50,203 nt of DNA, from the NCBI GenBank assembly GCA_016183145.1, contig JACPFE010000206.1:1-50203 (forward strand), given 5' to 3'. The notes under the pieces were generated by a model that was given only the letters and a program-made list of their open reading frames with translations, did not search any database and was not told the DNA's origin. The translations under genes and the position numbers were made by a program. Below are positions 1-9,307 of the stretch, piece by piece. This stretch comes from Deltaproteobacteria bacterium. GTDB lineage: Bacteria > Desulfobacterota > Binatia > UBA9968. Each line of letters opens with the position of its first letter. The stretch's first letter is position 1.

Positions 1-1
1 A

Positions 2-943
2 ATGCGAGGCCGGGTTCAGACTGGGCCGAGACAGCTAAAGGCCTTGGAAGTCGACTATAACGATTCCTCGACGCTCACTTGGGAAAAGGGCATCCGCGGA
101 ATTCTTTTTCAGCAGCGCGAAAAGCCCTACGACGTCGAGCTGAAAACCGCCAGCGCGGTTGTGGATGAGTCGCTATTCGAGGATGGCCGAAAGGCAGGTA
201 TCCACTCTGCCCTGCTTTCCCAACTGATGGACATATTCACCTGGGATATCGATTTAGAAAAGGAAATCCGCAAAGGCGACAGTTTTAAAATCTTATACGA
301 GCAGCGCACCCGGAAAGGTCAGAAATCCCGCCCATCGCTCCGGATCGTGGCAGCCGAACTGGTTAACGTGGGGCAGAAATTTACGGCAATCTATTTCGAA
401 AAGCAAAAAGGGCAAGGGAATTATTATAATCCGGAAGGAAGAAGCTTAGCCCGGGCGTTTCTCCGGTTCCCACTGGAATTCACCAGTATCTCGTCGCAAT
501 TCGCACATTCCCGTTTCCATCCTATGTTGAAAGTCAACTTACCTCATACGGGCGTCGACTTCGCCGCCGACAGGGGAACCCCGGTTCGCGCTGTGGGCGA
601 CGGCGTCGTCACTCTCGCCGGATGGAATGGTAATTATGGAAAGGCTATCGACATCCAGCATGATTCGACTTACACGAGTCGTTACGCCCATTTGGACCGG
701 TTCGCGGAAGGAATTCACAACGGGTCTTCGGTGTGGAAGGGCCAGGTTATCGGATACGTAGGCTCCACCGGACGCAGCACCGGCCCCCATCTTCACTTCG
801 AACTCTACAAGGATCAACAGTATATCGACCCATTGAGCGTTGATTTCCCGGCAGATGAGAGCATCGAACCCGCCCTGGAAAAACTTTTCGATAGCCAGAA
901 ACGAATCTATCTCGTCGAATTGTCTTCCGTGCCCCAGTCCTAA
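2..943 (+). CDS. M23 family peptidoglycan endopeptidase (5' end outside window)
   Basis: The frame is open from the left edge, so the N-terminus is probably missing; family members are usually longer. Residues about 20-160 resemble the OapA/LysM-like domain found before the peptidase in cell-wall hydrolases. Residues about 165-285 form a LytM/M23 domain with the zinc signature HTGVD (H182, D186) and HLHFE (H263, H265). All expected metal ligands are present, so it is likely an active periplasmic endopeptidase that cuts peptide cross-links in murein. The following pgpA gene is on the same strand about 120 bases downstream. Frame and family are certain; the true start is not in the window. Confidence 0.9.
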   Translation: MRGRVQTGPRQLKALEVDYNDSSTLTWEKGIRGILFQQREKPYDVELKTASAVVDESLFEDGRKAGIHSALLSQLMDIFTWDIDLEKEIRKGDSFKILYEQRTRKGQKSRPSLRIVAAELVNVGQKFTAIYFEKQKGQGNYYNPEGRSLARAFLRFPLEFTSISSQFAHSRFHPMLKVNLPHTGVDFAADRGTPVRAVGDGVVTLAGWNGNYGKAIDIQHDSTYTSRYAHLDRFAEGIHNGSSVWKGQVIGYVGSTGRSTGPHLHFELYKDQQYIDPLSVDFPADESIEPALEKLFDSQKRIYLVELSSVPQS

Positions 944-1060
944 CCCTGTACCAGCTAATCGCGCCAAGCGCAGTGTAAAACCACACCATATCGGTTATTA
1001 GCTCCGATTGGGCATGTTTCTACTTGAAGAGCCCGGTGCTTGTGCCTTCGCTATTCCTCA

Positions 1061-1558
1061 ATGTCGAAACAAACACCACATCAAGGGAGTCGGGGTTCCG
1101 CTAGAGTCATCCTGTTTTTTGCGACTGGCTTCGGCATAGGGTATTTTCCGTGGCTGCCGGGAACAGCCGGGGCGCTGTCAGCGGTGCCGCTATCGCTGGG
1201 CTTAAATGCGATCGCAGCGATTTCCCTTCCCATTGCCCTTTTGACTTTGGCTGGGGCAATTTGCTGTGCTATATGGCTATCAACTAGCGCTGCGCTGATT
1301 CTGGAGCAGAAGGACCCGCCGGTGATCGTCATCGATGAAATCGTCGGTTTTATGGTCGCCAATTTTATGGCGCCTCAGAGCGTGATGCTTCTGGGCGTCG
1401 CGTTTCTCTTGTTTCGCTTCTTCGACATCGTAAAAGTCTATCCATCGTCCAGGCTGGAGAAGCTCCCGGGCGGCGCCGGTATCGTGCTTGATGACGTCAT
1501 GGCCGGCCTATATGTCTTCGGCATTCTGCGGCTAGTCCCTTCATGGGGTCTTTTATGA
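1061..1558 (+). CDS. pgpA: Phosphatidylglycerophosphatase A
   Basis: This 165-residue inner-membrane protein dephosphorylates phosphatidylglycerol phosphate to phosphatidylglycerol. Visible signatures are the PGTAG segment near the N-terminus, an acidic DEIVG motif in the middle, and the C-terminal block KVYPSSRLEKLPGG followed by DDVMAGLY, which is diagnostic of PgpA. Several hydrophobic stretches are consistent with four membrane helices. The start MSKQT at 1061 is chosen over an in-frame ATG at 1040 because the longer form adds residues not expected for the family. The stop overlaps the cinA start (ATGA), so the two are probably translationally coupled, an arrangement often seen next to recA. 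Confidence 0.93.
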   Translation: MSKQTPHQGSRGSARVILFFATGFGIGYFPWLPGTAGALSAVPLSLGLNAIAAISLPIALLTLAGAICCAIWLSTSAALILEQKDPPVIVIDEIVGFMVANFMAPQSVMLLGVAFLLFRFFDIVKVYPSSRLEKLPGGAGIVLDDVMAGLYVFGILRLVPSWGLL

Positions 1559-2790
1559 TCGATAAGGCCGTGATTCTAAGTACCGGCGACGAACTGACCA
1601 CCGGCCGGGTCGTCGACACTAACTCGGCGACCATAGCCGACCGATTGTTTGCTGCCGGCGTCGAGGTCGCGGCGGTGCTCAAAGTCGGTGATGACCGGGA
1701 AAAGCTGCTCTGGGCTTTTGGCCAGGCACGGGGTCTAGGGGACCTAATCATCGGCACCGGCGGCCTTGGGCCTACGGCGGACGACTTGACCACAGAAATG
1801 GTGGGCAAATTCCTTGGCCGTAGCTTGAAGCAAGACCAAGCAGTCGCGGCTGCTCTCAAACAACGCTTCGCGGCACGAGGTATCGCTTGGACAGAAAACA
1901 ATCTCAAGCAGGCTCTATTCCCGGAAGGCGCGACGATCATCCCCAACCCGGTGGGAACCGCGCCGGGTTTTAGGGTCGAGCTGGGCCAAGGCCAGACTCT
2001 GATCTGGCTCTCCGGAGTGCCCCGGGAGATGATCGCGATGTTGAACGAAACCGTCATGCCCTGGATCGCCGAGCAAAAGGGCGATGCCGCTAGGATTGCG
2101 GCATGCGCTTTCAAAATTCACGGTCTCACGGAGTCCAAGCTCGATGACCTCGTCAAGCCGGTAAAGCTAGGGACCTATGCGAAACTTTCTTTTCGCGCTC
2201 ATTTTCCCGACCTGACACTGGGCTTGACCGTGAGTGGAGGCGCCGCGCGAGAGAAAGACTTTACTGAAATCCGGCAACAGCTCCGCCAGATTCTGGGCCC
2301 TTACATTTACGCCGAAGGCGATGCAACATTGGAAGAGGTCGTCGGCCGGCTGCTCTTGGATCGACATCAATCCCTGGCCCTCGCCGAGTCTTGCACCGGC
2401 GGGCTGATCAGCCAGCGCATCACCCGCATCGCCGGCAGCTCGGCCTACTACCTCGGCGGCGCCGTCACCTATTCCAATGACGCCAAGGTGAGCTTTCTCG
2501 GCGTGCAACCGGCGACGCTGGAAAAGCATGGCGCGGTGAGCCGGGAAACCGCTCTGGAAATGTCCCAAGGCATCAGGGAAAGAACCGGCGCGGACATCGG
2601 TCTGAGCGTTACCGGAATCGCCGGACCTTCCGGCGGCAGCGCGGCAAAGCCGGTAGGGACGGTCTGGGTCAGCGTCGCCATGAAAACGTTTCACGAAGCG
2701 CGCCTGTTTCAGTTTCATGGCGAACGCGAGCGCGTGATTCTCGGCGCCTCCCAGGCCGCGCTCAACTGGCTGCGCCGGTGCCTGGCGTAA
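1555..2790 (+). CDS. cinA: CinA family protein (MoCF-like domain plus nicotinamide-nucleotide amidase domain)
   Basis: This is a two-domain protein of 411 residues. The N-terminal part (about 1-170) is MoCF/MogA-like, with STGDELTTGRVVDTN and the GTGGLGPTADD loop. The C-terminal part (about 260-411) is the CinA amidase domain, with SLALAESCTGG, GGAVTYSN and SVTGIAGPSGG. The family deamidates NMN in pyridine-nucleotide salvage and in some members hydrolyses ADP-ribose. The start MIDKAV at 1555 overlaps the pgpA stop by four bases; an ATG at 1543 is possible but less typical. The position just before thpR and recA matches the classical cinA-recA neighbourhood. All motifs look intact. Confidence 0.93.
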   Translation: MIDKAVILSTGDELTTGRVVDTNSATIADRLFAAGVEVAAVLKVGDDREKLLWAFGQARGLGDLIIGTGGLGPTADDLTTEMVGKFLGRSLKQDQAVAAALKQRFAARGIAWTENNLKQALFPEGATIIPNPVGTAPGFRVELGQGQTLIWLSGVPREMIAMLNETVMPWIAEQKGDAARIAACAFKIHGLTESKLDDLVKPVKLGTYAKLSFRAHFPDLTLGLTVSGGAAREKDFTEIRQQLRQILGPYIYAEGDATLEEVVGRLLLDRHQSLALAESCTGGLISQRITRIAGSSAYYLGGAVTYSNDAKVSFLGVQPATLEKHGAVSRETALEMSQGIRERTGADIGLSVTGIAGPSGGSAAKPVGTVWVSVAMKTFHEARLFQFHGERERVILGASQAALNWLRRCLA

Positions 2791-2800
2791 AAGAAAACGC

Positions 2801-2897
2801 GGGTTCAAAGTTCAAGAGCCTGCCCTGAGTATGTCGAAGGGTTCAACGTTTAATGTTTTGATTCCGGACTTTGAACTTTGAACCTTTAACGTTGAAC
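2801..2897. repeat. Intergenic nested inverted repeat
   Basis: Outer arms GGTTCAAAGTTCAA (2802-2815) and TTGAACTTTGAACC (2871-2884) are perfect reverse complements. A second pair, GTTCAACGTTTAA (2841-2853) and TTTAACGTTGAAC (2885-2897), is nearly so. Between them is CCTGAGTATGTCGAAGGG, a motif seen in dispersed extragenic palindromes of many proteobacterial genomes (recalled, not searched). It fills the gap between cinA and thpR. Confidence 0.7.
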
Positions 2898-2916
2898 AGA
2901 TTGCGAGAGCAATCCC

Positions 2917-3492
2917 GTGATCCGCGCCTTCGTCGCTGTCGACCTGGAGCCCCAAACCGTTCAGCAGATCACCGAAGCCATCGCCCGGCTCCGCCCGCAT
3001 ATACCCGGCATTCGCTGGCTGCCGCCAGCCAATTTTCATCTGACGCTCAAATTCCTAGGTGATATCGAGGAGGCCAAGGTCGAGCCCATCGCCGCCGCTC
3101 TGGAGCGTGATCTTTACCCCTTTTCGTGCTTCACCATAAATGCTAAAGGTTTAGGGGTATTCCCCGACCTGAAGCGACCTCGGATCCTGTGGGTGGGGCT
3201 GGTCGGCGGCGAACTTAACGCGCTGGCCTCCAGAGTGGAGAAGGCATTAGTCCCGTTCGGTTTCGCGGCGGAGAGGAGAGCATTCACGCCGCACTTGACC
3301 GTCGGCCGCTGGCGCGAGTTCAATGGTTCGCCGAAGGAACTGAGGGATGAAATCGAAAAATGGCAAGGCCATGATTTCGGCCGATCCAACGTCGATGAAG
3401 TGGTCTTATTTCAGAGCGTGCTTAAACCCGAAGGGGCTGTATATCGCCCGCTGAAAACCGTCGGGTTGACGAAAAAAGCGCCGCAGCCATGA
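2917..3492 (+). CDS. thpR: RNA 2',3'-cyclic phosphodiesterase (2H phosphoesterase)
   Basis: A 191-residue protein of the LigT/ThpR family that hydrolyses 2',3'-cyclic phosphate ends of RNA. The two HxT motifs that define the 2H fold are visible: HLTLKFLG near residue 42 and HLTVGR near residue 128. The start is GTG at 2917, giving the usual MIRAFVAVDL N-terminus; no longer ATG start fits. It lies between cinA and recA, a common order in deltaproteobacteria. Length and motifs are normal for the family. Confidence 0.92.
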   Translation: MIRAFVAVDLEPQTVQQITEAIARLRPHIPGIRWLPPANFHLTLKFLGDIEEAKVEPIAAALERDLYPFSCFTINAKGLGVFPDLKRPRILWVGLVGGELNALASRVEKALVPFGFAAERRAFTPHLTVGRWREFNGSPKELRDEIEKWQGHDFGRSNVDEVVLFQSVLKPEGAVYRPLKTVGLTKKAPQP

Positions 3493-3520
3493 CCGGCGCA
3501 GCGATCGAAGGAGGCAGCAG

Positions 3521-4573
3521 ATGGACTTGAATCGAGAAAAGGCGATCGACCTCGCCGTAAGCCAGATCGAGAGACAGTTCGGCAAAGGGGCGATCATGAA
3601 GCTCGGCGAGGGCGGAGTGGTGAAAGACGTCGCCGTGATCTCGACCGGTTCTCTCGGACTCGATATCGCTCTGGGGATCGGCGGCGTGCCGCGCGGCCGG
3701 GTCATCGAGATTTATGGTCCTGAAGCTTCGGGCAAGACAACGCTGGCGCTGCAAATTGTCGCCGAAGCCATGAAGCAGGGCGGCATGGCAGCTTTTATCG
3801 ACGCGGAACATGCGTTGGACCTGGGTTATGCGAAGAAACTCGGCGTCAAGACCGACGACCTTCTGGTCTCGCAACCGGACCATGGCGAGCAGGCCCTGGA
3901 AATCGGCGAGACTCTGGTGCGCAGCGGCGCCATCGACGTCCTGGTCATCGATTCCGTAGCGGCCCTGGTTCCTAAGGCGGAGATCGAAGGCGAGATGGGC
4001 GATTCGCACATGGGACTCCAGGCCCGCCTCATGTCTCAGGCCTTGCGAAAGCTCACCGCGACGATCGCCCGTTCCCACACCGTAGTGATTTTCATCAACC
4101 AGATCCGCATGAAGATCGGCGTGATGTTCGGCAACCCGGAAACCACGACAGGAGGCAATGCGCTTAAATTCTATGCCTCGGTGCGCATGGATATCCGCCG
4201 CATCGGAGCGTTAAAGGACGGCGACAATATCGTCGGCGGGCGCACGCGGGTCAAAGTCGTGAAGAACAAGATGGCGCCGCCGTTCAAAGAAGCGGAGTTC
4301 GACATTCTCTACGGCACCGGCATATCCCGCGACGGCGAAATCGTCGATCTCGGCAGCGAGATGGGCATCGTCGAGAAAAGCGGCGCGTGGTACTCCTTCG
4401 GCGGCGAAAGGATCGGCCAGGGACGCGAGGCCGCCAAACAATTCTTGAAGGAACACCCAGAAACTGCGGATCAGATCATGGCTAAAGTGATGGAGAAGGT
4501 CGGTTTGAAACGGCCCGCAGCCGAGGCTGAAGCGCCGGTCGCGGATAAAAAAGAGAAAGCCAAAGGCAGGTAG
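3521..4573 (+). CDS. recA: Recombinase A
   Basis: A 350-residue DNA-dependent ATPase that forms the recombination filament and promotes LexA cleavage. Walker A GPEASGKTT is at residues 66-74, the Walker B region LLVLVIDSVAAL-like segment lies around 140, and the loop-2 segment ETTTGGNALKFYASVR is intact. The lysine-rich acidic tail is typical. The ATG follows a clear ribosome site, GGAGG, seven bases upstream. recX follows directly. I did not see an obvious SOS box in the short gap after thpR. Confidence 0.98.
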   Translation: MDLNREKAIDLAVSQIERQFGKGAIMKLGEGGVVKDVAVISTGSLGLDIALGIGGVPRGRVIEIYGPEASGKTTLALQIVAEAMKQGGMAAFIDAEHALDLGYAKKLGVKTDDLLVSQPDHGEQALEIGETLVRSGAIDVLVIDSVAALVPKAEIEGEMGDSHMGLQARLMSQALRKLTATIARSHTVVIFINQIRMKIGVMFGNPETTTGGNALKFYASVRMDIRRIGALKDGDNIVGGRTRVKVVKNKMAPPFKEAEFDILYGTGISRDGEIVDLGSEMGIVEKSGAWYSFGGERIGQGREAAKQFLKEHPETADQIMAKVMEKVGLKRPAAEAEAPVADKKEKAKGR

Positions 4574-4595
4574 ATTCAAAAGGTCTTGATCGACG

Positions 4596-5090
4596 CTGAA
4601 AACCCCAAGATCCAGCTCCAAGCCGAAAGACGCGCCGGAAGATGCGCTGCAACGCGCGCTCCGTTTTCTCGGCTATCGGCCGCGCAGCGAAGCCGAAGTT
4701 CGCAACCATCTGTCGCAGCGGGGCTACTCGCCCACCGTCATCGCCCAAGCGGTGGAAAAACTCCGTTCGCTGAATTACCTTAACGATGAAACGTTTGCGC
4801 GCAACTGGGCGCGCTCCCGGGCCCAGAGCCGGGGGTACGGCCCAAATAGAATCGAACAGGAGCTAAGAGCCAAGGGCATCGCGCCAACGCTGCTGCGCGA
4901 GGTCGTGCGCGAGCTGTTTAACGACATGGATGAAGCCGGAAATGCTCAGAGGGTCTTGGCAAAAAAGTTCAAAGGCCAAAATCTCAGTGAGCCCAAGGCA
5001 CGCACCAGAGCGGCGGCTTTTTTGCAGCGACGGGGCTACAGTAGCAAAGTTATCTTTGACCTGCTGCGTTATTCAATCGAAGAAGACTGA
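4596..5090 (+). CDS. recX: RecX regulatory protein, start codon unclear
   Basis: RecX binds RecA filaments and limits their growth. The reading frame is open from 4590, and the conserved N-terminal repeat (ALRFLGYRPRSEAEVR, then QRGYSPTVI) is all present between 4640 and 4750. However, this stretch contains no ATG, GTG or TTG in frame. The first normal start is GTG at 4752, which would remove about 50 conserved residues. CTG at 4596 is the only plausible upstream start; a TTG at 4586 is one frame off. Either a rare start or a one-base error/frameshift is likely. The stop lies 6 bases before alaS. Confidence 0.8.
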   Translation: MKTPRSSSKPKDAPEDALQRALRFLGYRPRSEAEVRNHLSQRGYSPTVIAQAVEKLRSLNYLNDETFARNWARSRAQSRGYGPNRIEQELRAKGIAPTLLREVVRELFNDMDEAGNAQRVLAKKFKGQNLSEPKARTRAAAFLQRRGYSSKVIFDLLRYSIEED

Positions 5091-5096
5091 AACGTC

Positions 5097-7736
5097 ATGA
5101 TCACCGGAAACGAGATCCGTAAATCTTTTTTAGATTACTTCGTCAAGCGGGGCCATACCGTCGTCAAAAGCTCCGGCCTGGTGCCGGACAAAGACCCGAC
5201 CTTGCTCTTCACCAACGCGGGGATGGTGCAATTCAAGAATATTTTTCTCGGCGTGGACAAACCCGCATACGCGCGCGCCGCAAGCTCGCAGAAATGTCTG
5301 CGCATCAGCGGCAAACACAACGACCTGGAAGCGGTGGGCCGCGACACCTACCATCACACTTTTTTCGAGATGCTCGGTAACTGGTCCTTCGGCGATTACT
5401 ACAAAGCAGAGGCGATCGAATGGGCGTGGGAGCTATTGACGAAAGAATGGGGCCTGCCCAAGGACAAACTCTGGGCCACCGTCTATCTCGATGACGATGA
5501 CGCGGGACGGCTCTGGGCAAAAATCAGCGGCCTGCCGGCCGAACGCATCCGCCGCTTCGGCGAGAAAGAAAATTTTTGGGAGATGGGCGAGACCGGACCC
5601 TGTGGCCCGTGCAGCGAGATTCACCTCGACCGCGGCCCCGCCGCCTGCGACATGAAAGGCGAGGCGGGTCATGAATGTCGCGTCAACGGCGACTGCGCCC
5701 GCTACATCGAGCTGTGGAACTTGGTCTTCATTCAGTACAACCGCAACGAAGATCGCAGCCTTGCGGAGCTGCCGGCCAAGCATGTCGACACCGGCATGGG
5801 CCTGGAGCGCATCACCGCCGTGCTGCAGAAAGTCTTGTCCAACTACGACGTCGATTTCATGCGTGAGTTGACCGCGACGACGGAAAAACTCACGGGCAAA
5901 AAATACGGCGCCGACGCGGCGGCGGATATATCGTTTCGCGTGATCGACGACCATGCGCGAGCGGTAAGTTTCTTGATCGCCGACGGGATCACGCCGAGCA
6001 ACGAAGGGCGCGGCTATGTATTGCGCCGCTTGCTCCGAAGGGCCGCGCGACACGGCCGCTTGATCGGCGTCCATGAGCCGTTTTTGCACCAGGTCGCCGG
6101 CACGGTCGTCGCCGTGATGGGCGAAGCCTATCCCGAACTACGCAAGGAAGAGGCGCGCATTCGCGAGGTCATTCGCATCGAGGAAGAGCGTTTCGCCGAG
6201 ACTTTGGAAACCGGCCTGGTGCTCTTGGAGGAAGCCACCGCTACGCTCAAGAAAAACAAGGGAAAGATACTCTCTGGCGACATCGCGTTCCGGCTTTATG
6301 ACACCTATGGGTTTCCTTTGGACCTCACCGAGGACATTTTGCGCGGCGAAGGAATGACCGTCGATCAATCCGGCTTTGAAAAGTTGATGGACGAGCAACG
6401 CAGCCGCGGCCGCGAGGCGCGCGAAACGGTAAGTATGGAAGCGAAGATTCAGCTCGACCGTCCGGTTTGCTTCGTCGGTTACGACCGCCTCGACGGCGAA
6501 TCGACGGTGCTGGCGATTTACGGCAGCGGTAACGGTAAGCAGGAAGCGGTGGAGGGTGAATTAATCGACCTGCTGACGGCCGAAACGCCTTTTTACGGAG
6601 AATCCGGCGGGCAGGTGGGCGACCGCGGCACGATTGCGACGGCGCGGGGCGACCTGATCGAAGTAACCGACACCCAGCATCCGACCCCGCAGCTTACGGC
6701 CCATCGCGGGCGGGTTAAAAAAGGACGGATTCAGGTTGGCGACAAAGTCCAGCTAGCGGTTGACGCTCGGCATCGTCAGCGAACCATGCTCAACCATTCG
6801 GCGACGCACATTCTTCACGCGGTGCTGCGTAAGGAACTCGGCCAGCATGTCCGGCAAGCGGGCTCGCTGGTGGCGCCGGACCGGCTGCGCTTTGATTTCA
6901 GCCACACCGGGGCCATAGCGGAAGAGAAGCTGGCGCTGATCGAAACCGACGTCAACCAGCATATCCGGGAAGACGCCGATGTGTCGATCCGCGAGTTGAG
7001 CTACGACGACGCTATCCGCCAGGGCGCGCTCGCGTTCTTCGGCGACAAGTACGGCGACCGCGTGCGCGTGGTCAGAATCGGCGACTTCTCAACCGAGCTT
7101 TGCGGCGGCACCCATGTGCACCGGTCCGGCGAGATCGGCATTTTCAAGCTCCATTTCGAAGGGGGCGTTGCCGCCGGCGTAAGGCGCGTGGAAGCTTTCA
7201 CCGGCGAGGGCGCTCTGGACCTCATTCGCGGCTATGAGCAGCGGCTCCGGGAAATCGGCGATCTCATTCGCGGCAGCGCCGACGACGCCGTGGGTAAGGT
7301 CAAAAGACTCTTGGAGCGCCAGAAGGAGCTGGAACGAGAGATCGAGAAATTGCGCGGGCAAGCCCAGAAGGATCAAATTCCGGAGCTACTCAGCAAGAGG
7401 GAGCCGATCAACGGCACGGACTTTCTTATCACGCGGGTCGATGGTTTGGATGCCAAGCAGTTGCGCGAGATCTCCGATCAGCTCAAGGCGAAGATGGGGA
7501 GTGGCTTCATCTTTTTAGCGAGCGCCCTTGAAAACAGCGTGACGCTGGTAGGAAGCGTAAGTTCCGGCCTCACCCGGCGCTTCCATGCCGGCAATATCAT
7601 CAAGGAAGTCGCTCCGATTGTTGGTGGTGGTGGCGGCGGACGCCCCGACTTCGCTCAAGCTGGAGGCAAAGATCCGTCGAAGATCGATGACGTGCTGGCG
7701 CGCGTTCGGGAACTTGTCAAAGTGGCAACCCGTTAA
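5097..7736 (+). CDS. alaS: Alanyl-tRNA synthetase
   Basis: A full-length 879-residue class II synthetase that charges tRNA-Ala and edits Ser/Gly mischarging. Motif 1 and 2 regions are visible (NAGMVQFKN; HHTFFEMLGNWSFGDY). The editing-domain zinc ligands are present as HSATH (H567, H571) and CGGTH (C669, H673). The C-Ala region ends with the glycine-rich GGGGGGRPDFAQAGG segment typical of DHHA1 domains. The ATG at 5097 follows the recX stop. The stop codon overlaps the next ATG by one base, suggesting coupled translation with the YjbQ gene. Confidence 0.98.
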   Translation: MITGNEIRKSFLDYFVKRGHTVVKSSGLVPDKDPTLLFTNAGMVQFKNIFLGVDKPAYARAASSQKCLRISGKHNDLEAVGRDTYHHTFFEMLGNWSFGDYYKAEAIEWAWELLTKEWGLPKDKLWATVYLDDDDAGRLWAKISGLPAERIRRFGEKENFWEMGETGPCGPCSEIHLDRGPAACDMKGEAGHECRVNGDCARYIELWNLVFIQYNRNEDRSLAELPAKHVDTGMGLERITAVLQKVLSNYDVDFMRELTATTEKLTGKKYGADAAADISFRVIDDHARAVSFLIADGITPSNEGRGYVLRRLLRRAARHGRLIGVHEPFLHQVAGTVVAVMGEAYPELRKEEARIREVIRIEEERFAETLETGLVLLEEATATLKKNKGKILSGDIAFRLYDTYGFPLDLTEDILRGEGMTVDQSGFEKLMDEQRSRGREARETVSMEAKIQLDRPVCFVGYDRLDGESTVLAIYGSGNGKQEAVEGELIDLLTAETPFYGESGGQVGDRGTIATARGDLIEVTDTQHPTPQLTAHRGRVKKGRIQVGDKVQLAVDARHRQRTMLNHSATHILHAVLRKELGQHVRQAGSLVAPDRLRFDFSHTGAIAEEKLALIETDVNQHIREDADVSIRELSYDDAIRQGALAFFGDKYGDRVRVVRIGDFSTELCGGTHVHRSGEIGIFKLHFEGGVAAGVRRVEAFTGEGALDLIRGYEQRLREIGDLIRGSADDAVGKVKRLLERQKELEREIEKLRGQAQKDQIPELLSKREPINGTDFLITRVDGLDAKQLREISDQLKAKMGSGFIFLASALENSVTLVGSVSSGLTRRFHAGNIIKEVAPIVGGGGGGRPDFAQAGGKDPSKIDDVLARVRELVKVATR

Positions 7737-8161
7737 TGAAAACCTTTACCGCAAAACTAACCCAAAAGACCCAAGGTTTCTGCGACATCATCGACATTAC
7801 CGCCAAGGTTCGAGGCGTCATCGAAAAAGAAAAAATTCACAGGGGCCAGGCGACGCTCTTTGTCTCCGGGTCCACCGCCGCGCTGACGACCATTGAGAAC
7901 GAATCCGGTCTGGTTCAGGACTTAAAGGAATTTGTCGAGAAGCTCATCCCATCGGACAGAAAATATCATCACGACGAACGCTGGGGCGATGACAACGGCT
8001 TTTCCCATCTGCGCGCCTCGCTGTTCGGTCCGTCGTTGGCCGTCCCCATCGAGAATGGCCGGCCGTTGCTGGGCACCTGGCAGCAGGTGGTCCTGTTGGA
8101 TTTCGACAATCGCCCGCGCACGCGCGAAATCATCGTCCAACTGATAGGAGAAAGCGAGTGA
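7736..8161 (+). CDS. YjbQ/UPF0047 family protein
   Basis: A 141-residue single-domain protein of the YjbQ family, whose E. coli member has weak thiamine-phosphate synthase activity. The family signature is visible as NGFSHLRASLFGPS and GTWQQVVLLDFDNRPR, with the conserved histidines around residues 78-95. The start overlaps the alaS stop (TAATG), and the stop overlaps the GTG of the PhoH gene (GTGA). The gene therefore sits in a tight three-gene translational unit. The physiological role of the family remains vague, so only the family call is made. Confidence 0.9.
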   Translation: MKTFTAKLTQKTQGFCDIIDITAKVRGVIEKEKIHRGQATLFVSGSTAALTTIENESGLVQDLKEFVEKLIPSDRKYHHDERWGDDNGFSHLRASLFGPSLAVPIENGRPLLGTWQQVVLLDFDNRPRTREIIVQLIGESE

Positions 8162-9183
8162 AAGACGAAAAAGAACGAGCGGCAAGCGATGCTGCCGCGG
8201 AGCATAACGCTCACTTGGATTTCCACGACCCGCGCCTGTTCCGCGATTTGCTGGGGCAGCATGACCAGCATGTAAAAATTCTCCAGCACGCCCTCGACGT
8301 GAGCATTCGCGTGCGCGGGTCCGCTCTGGAAATAGCCGGCGATCCAATCCAGGTGGAACTGGCGAGCCAGATTGTCCGGCAGCTCTACGGCCTGCTGGAG
8401 AAAGGCTATCCGGTTTATGCCAGCGACGTCGACTACGCGATCCGTATCTTAAGCGGCGACAGCCGCGCCAAGCTGCAAGACATCTTTCTCGACACGATCT
8501 ATATCTCCGCCCACAAACGGACGATCACGCCGAAGAGCATCGCGCAAAAAGCCTACATCGACGCCATCCGCCGCTACGACATCGTCTTCGGCATCGGCCC
8601 GGCGGGCACCGGCAAGACCTATCTCGCCATGGCGATGGCCGTGGCGGAGCTGATGAAGAATAATTATGTGCGGATCATTCTCACGCGGCCGGCCGTGGAG
8701 GCCGGTGAGAAGCTCGGCTTTCTGCCTGGCGATCTCGCCGAGAAGGTCAACCCCTACCTGCGCCCGCTTTACGATGCGCTACACGACATGGTCGATTTCG
8801 ACCGCGCGCATAAACTGGTGGAACGGGGCACCATCGAAGTCGCGCCCCTGGCGTTCATGCGCGGCCGGACTTTAAACGACTCTTTTGTGATTCTCGACGA
8901 AGCACAGAACACGACGCCGGAGCAGATGAAAATGTTTCTGACCCGCCTGGGCTATGGCTCCAAGGCCGTGATCACTGGCGACGCGACGCAGATCGATCTT
9001 CCCGCGGGAAAACCTTCAGGCCTGAAGGAAGCCTGGCGCATCTTGAAGGGTGTCCCTGGCATTCGTTTCGTCACTTTCACCGAAAAAGACGTGGCGCGCC
9101 ATCACCTGGTGCAAGAAATCATCGCCGCCTATGAGCGCGACGACAATCAGACCGCGGCGCGGAATATTTTGGAAAAGGCCTGA
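8158..9183 (+). CDS. PhoH family ATPase (YbeZ-like)
   Basis: A 341-residue cytoplasmic ATPase. Residues about 25-90 look like the KH-type N-terminal region of PhoH/YbeZ. The ATPase core has Walker A GPAGTGKT (147-154) and Walker B VILDEAQN (244-251), followed by the GDATQIDLP motif. The family is linked to RNA metabolism and, with YbeY, to ribosome quality control; no ybeY is seen here. The GTG start at 8158 overlaps the previous stop. About 120 bases separate its end from the convergent HtrA gene, with no convincing terminator. Confidence 0.92.
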   Translation: MKDEKERAASDAAAEHNAHLDFHDPRLFRDLLGQHDQHVKILQHALDVSIRVRGSALEIAGDPIQVELASQIVRQLYGLLEKGYPVYASDVDYAIRILSGDSRAKLQDIFLDTIYISAHKRTITPKSIAQKAYIDAIRRYDIVFGIGPAGTGKTYLAMAMAVAELMKNNYVRIILTRPAVEAGEKLGFLPGDLAEKVNPYLRPLYDALHDMVDFDRAHKLVERGTIEVAPLAFMRGRTLNDSFVILDEAQNTTPEQMKMFLTRLGYGSKAVITGDATQIDLPAGKPSGLKEAWRILKGVPGIRFVTFTEKDVARHHLVQEIIAAYERDDNQTAARNILEKA

Positions 9184-9307
9184 GGTTCGGCGCGCAATTC
9201 GTTGTTCGTGTCGGTGGCTCGTGTTCGCAACCCGAGCACGGGTCACGAGAACGATGATCTTCGAGGCGATTGAGCACGACGAAGCCAATGGGGTCGTTAG
9301 CAGCCTT

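Noticed and set aside
539..967. Long antisense frames over the M23 gene and similar overlaps elsewhere
   Set aside because: They are shadows of strongly supported genes in GC-rich sequence.
4752..5090. recX starting at GTG 4752
   Set aside because: It would remove the conserved first repeat that is clearly present upstream in frame.
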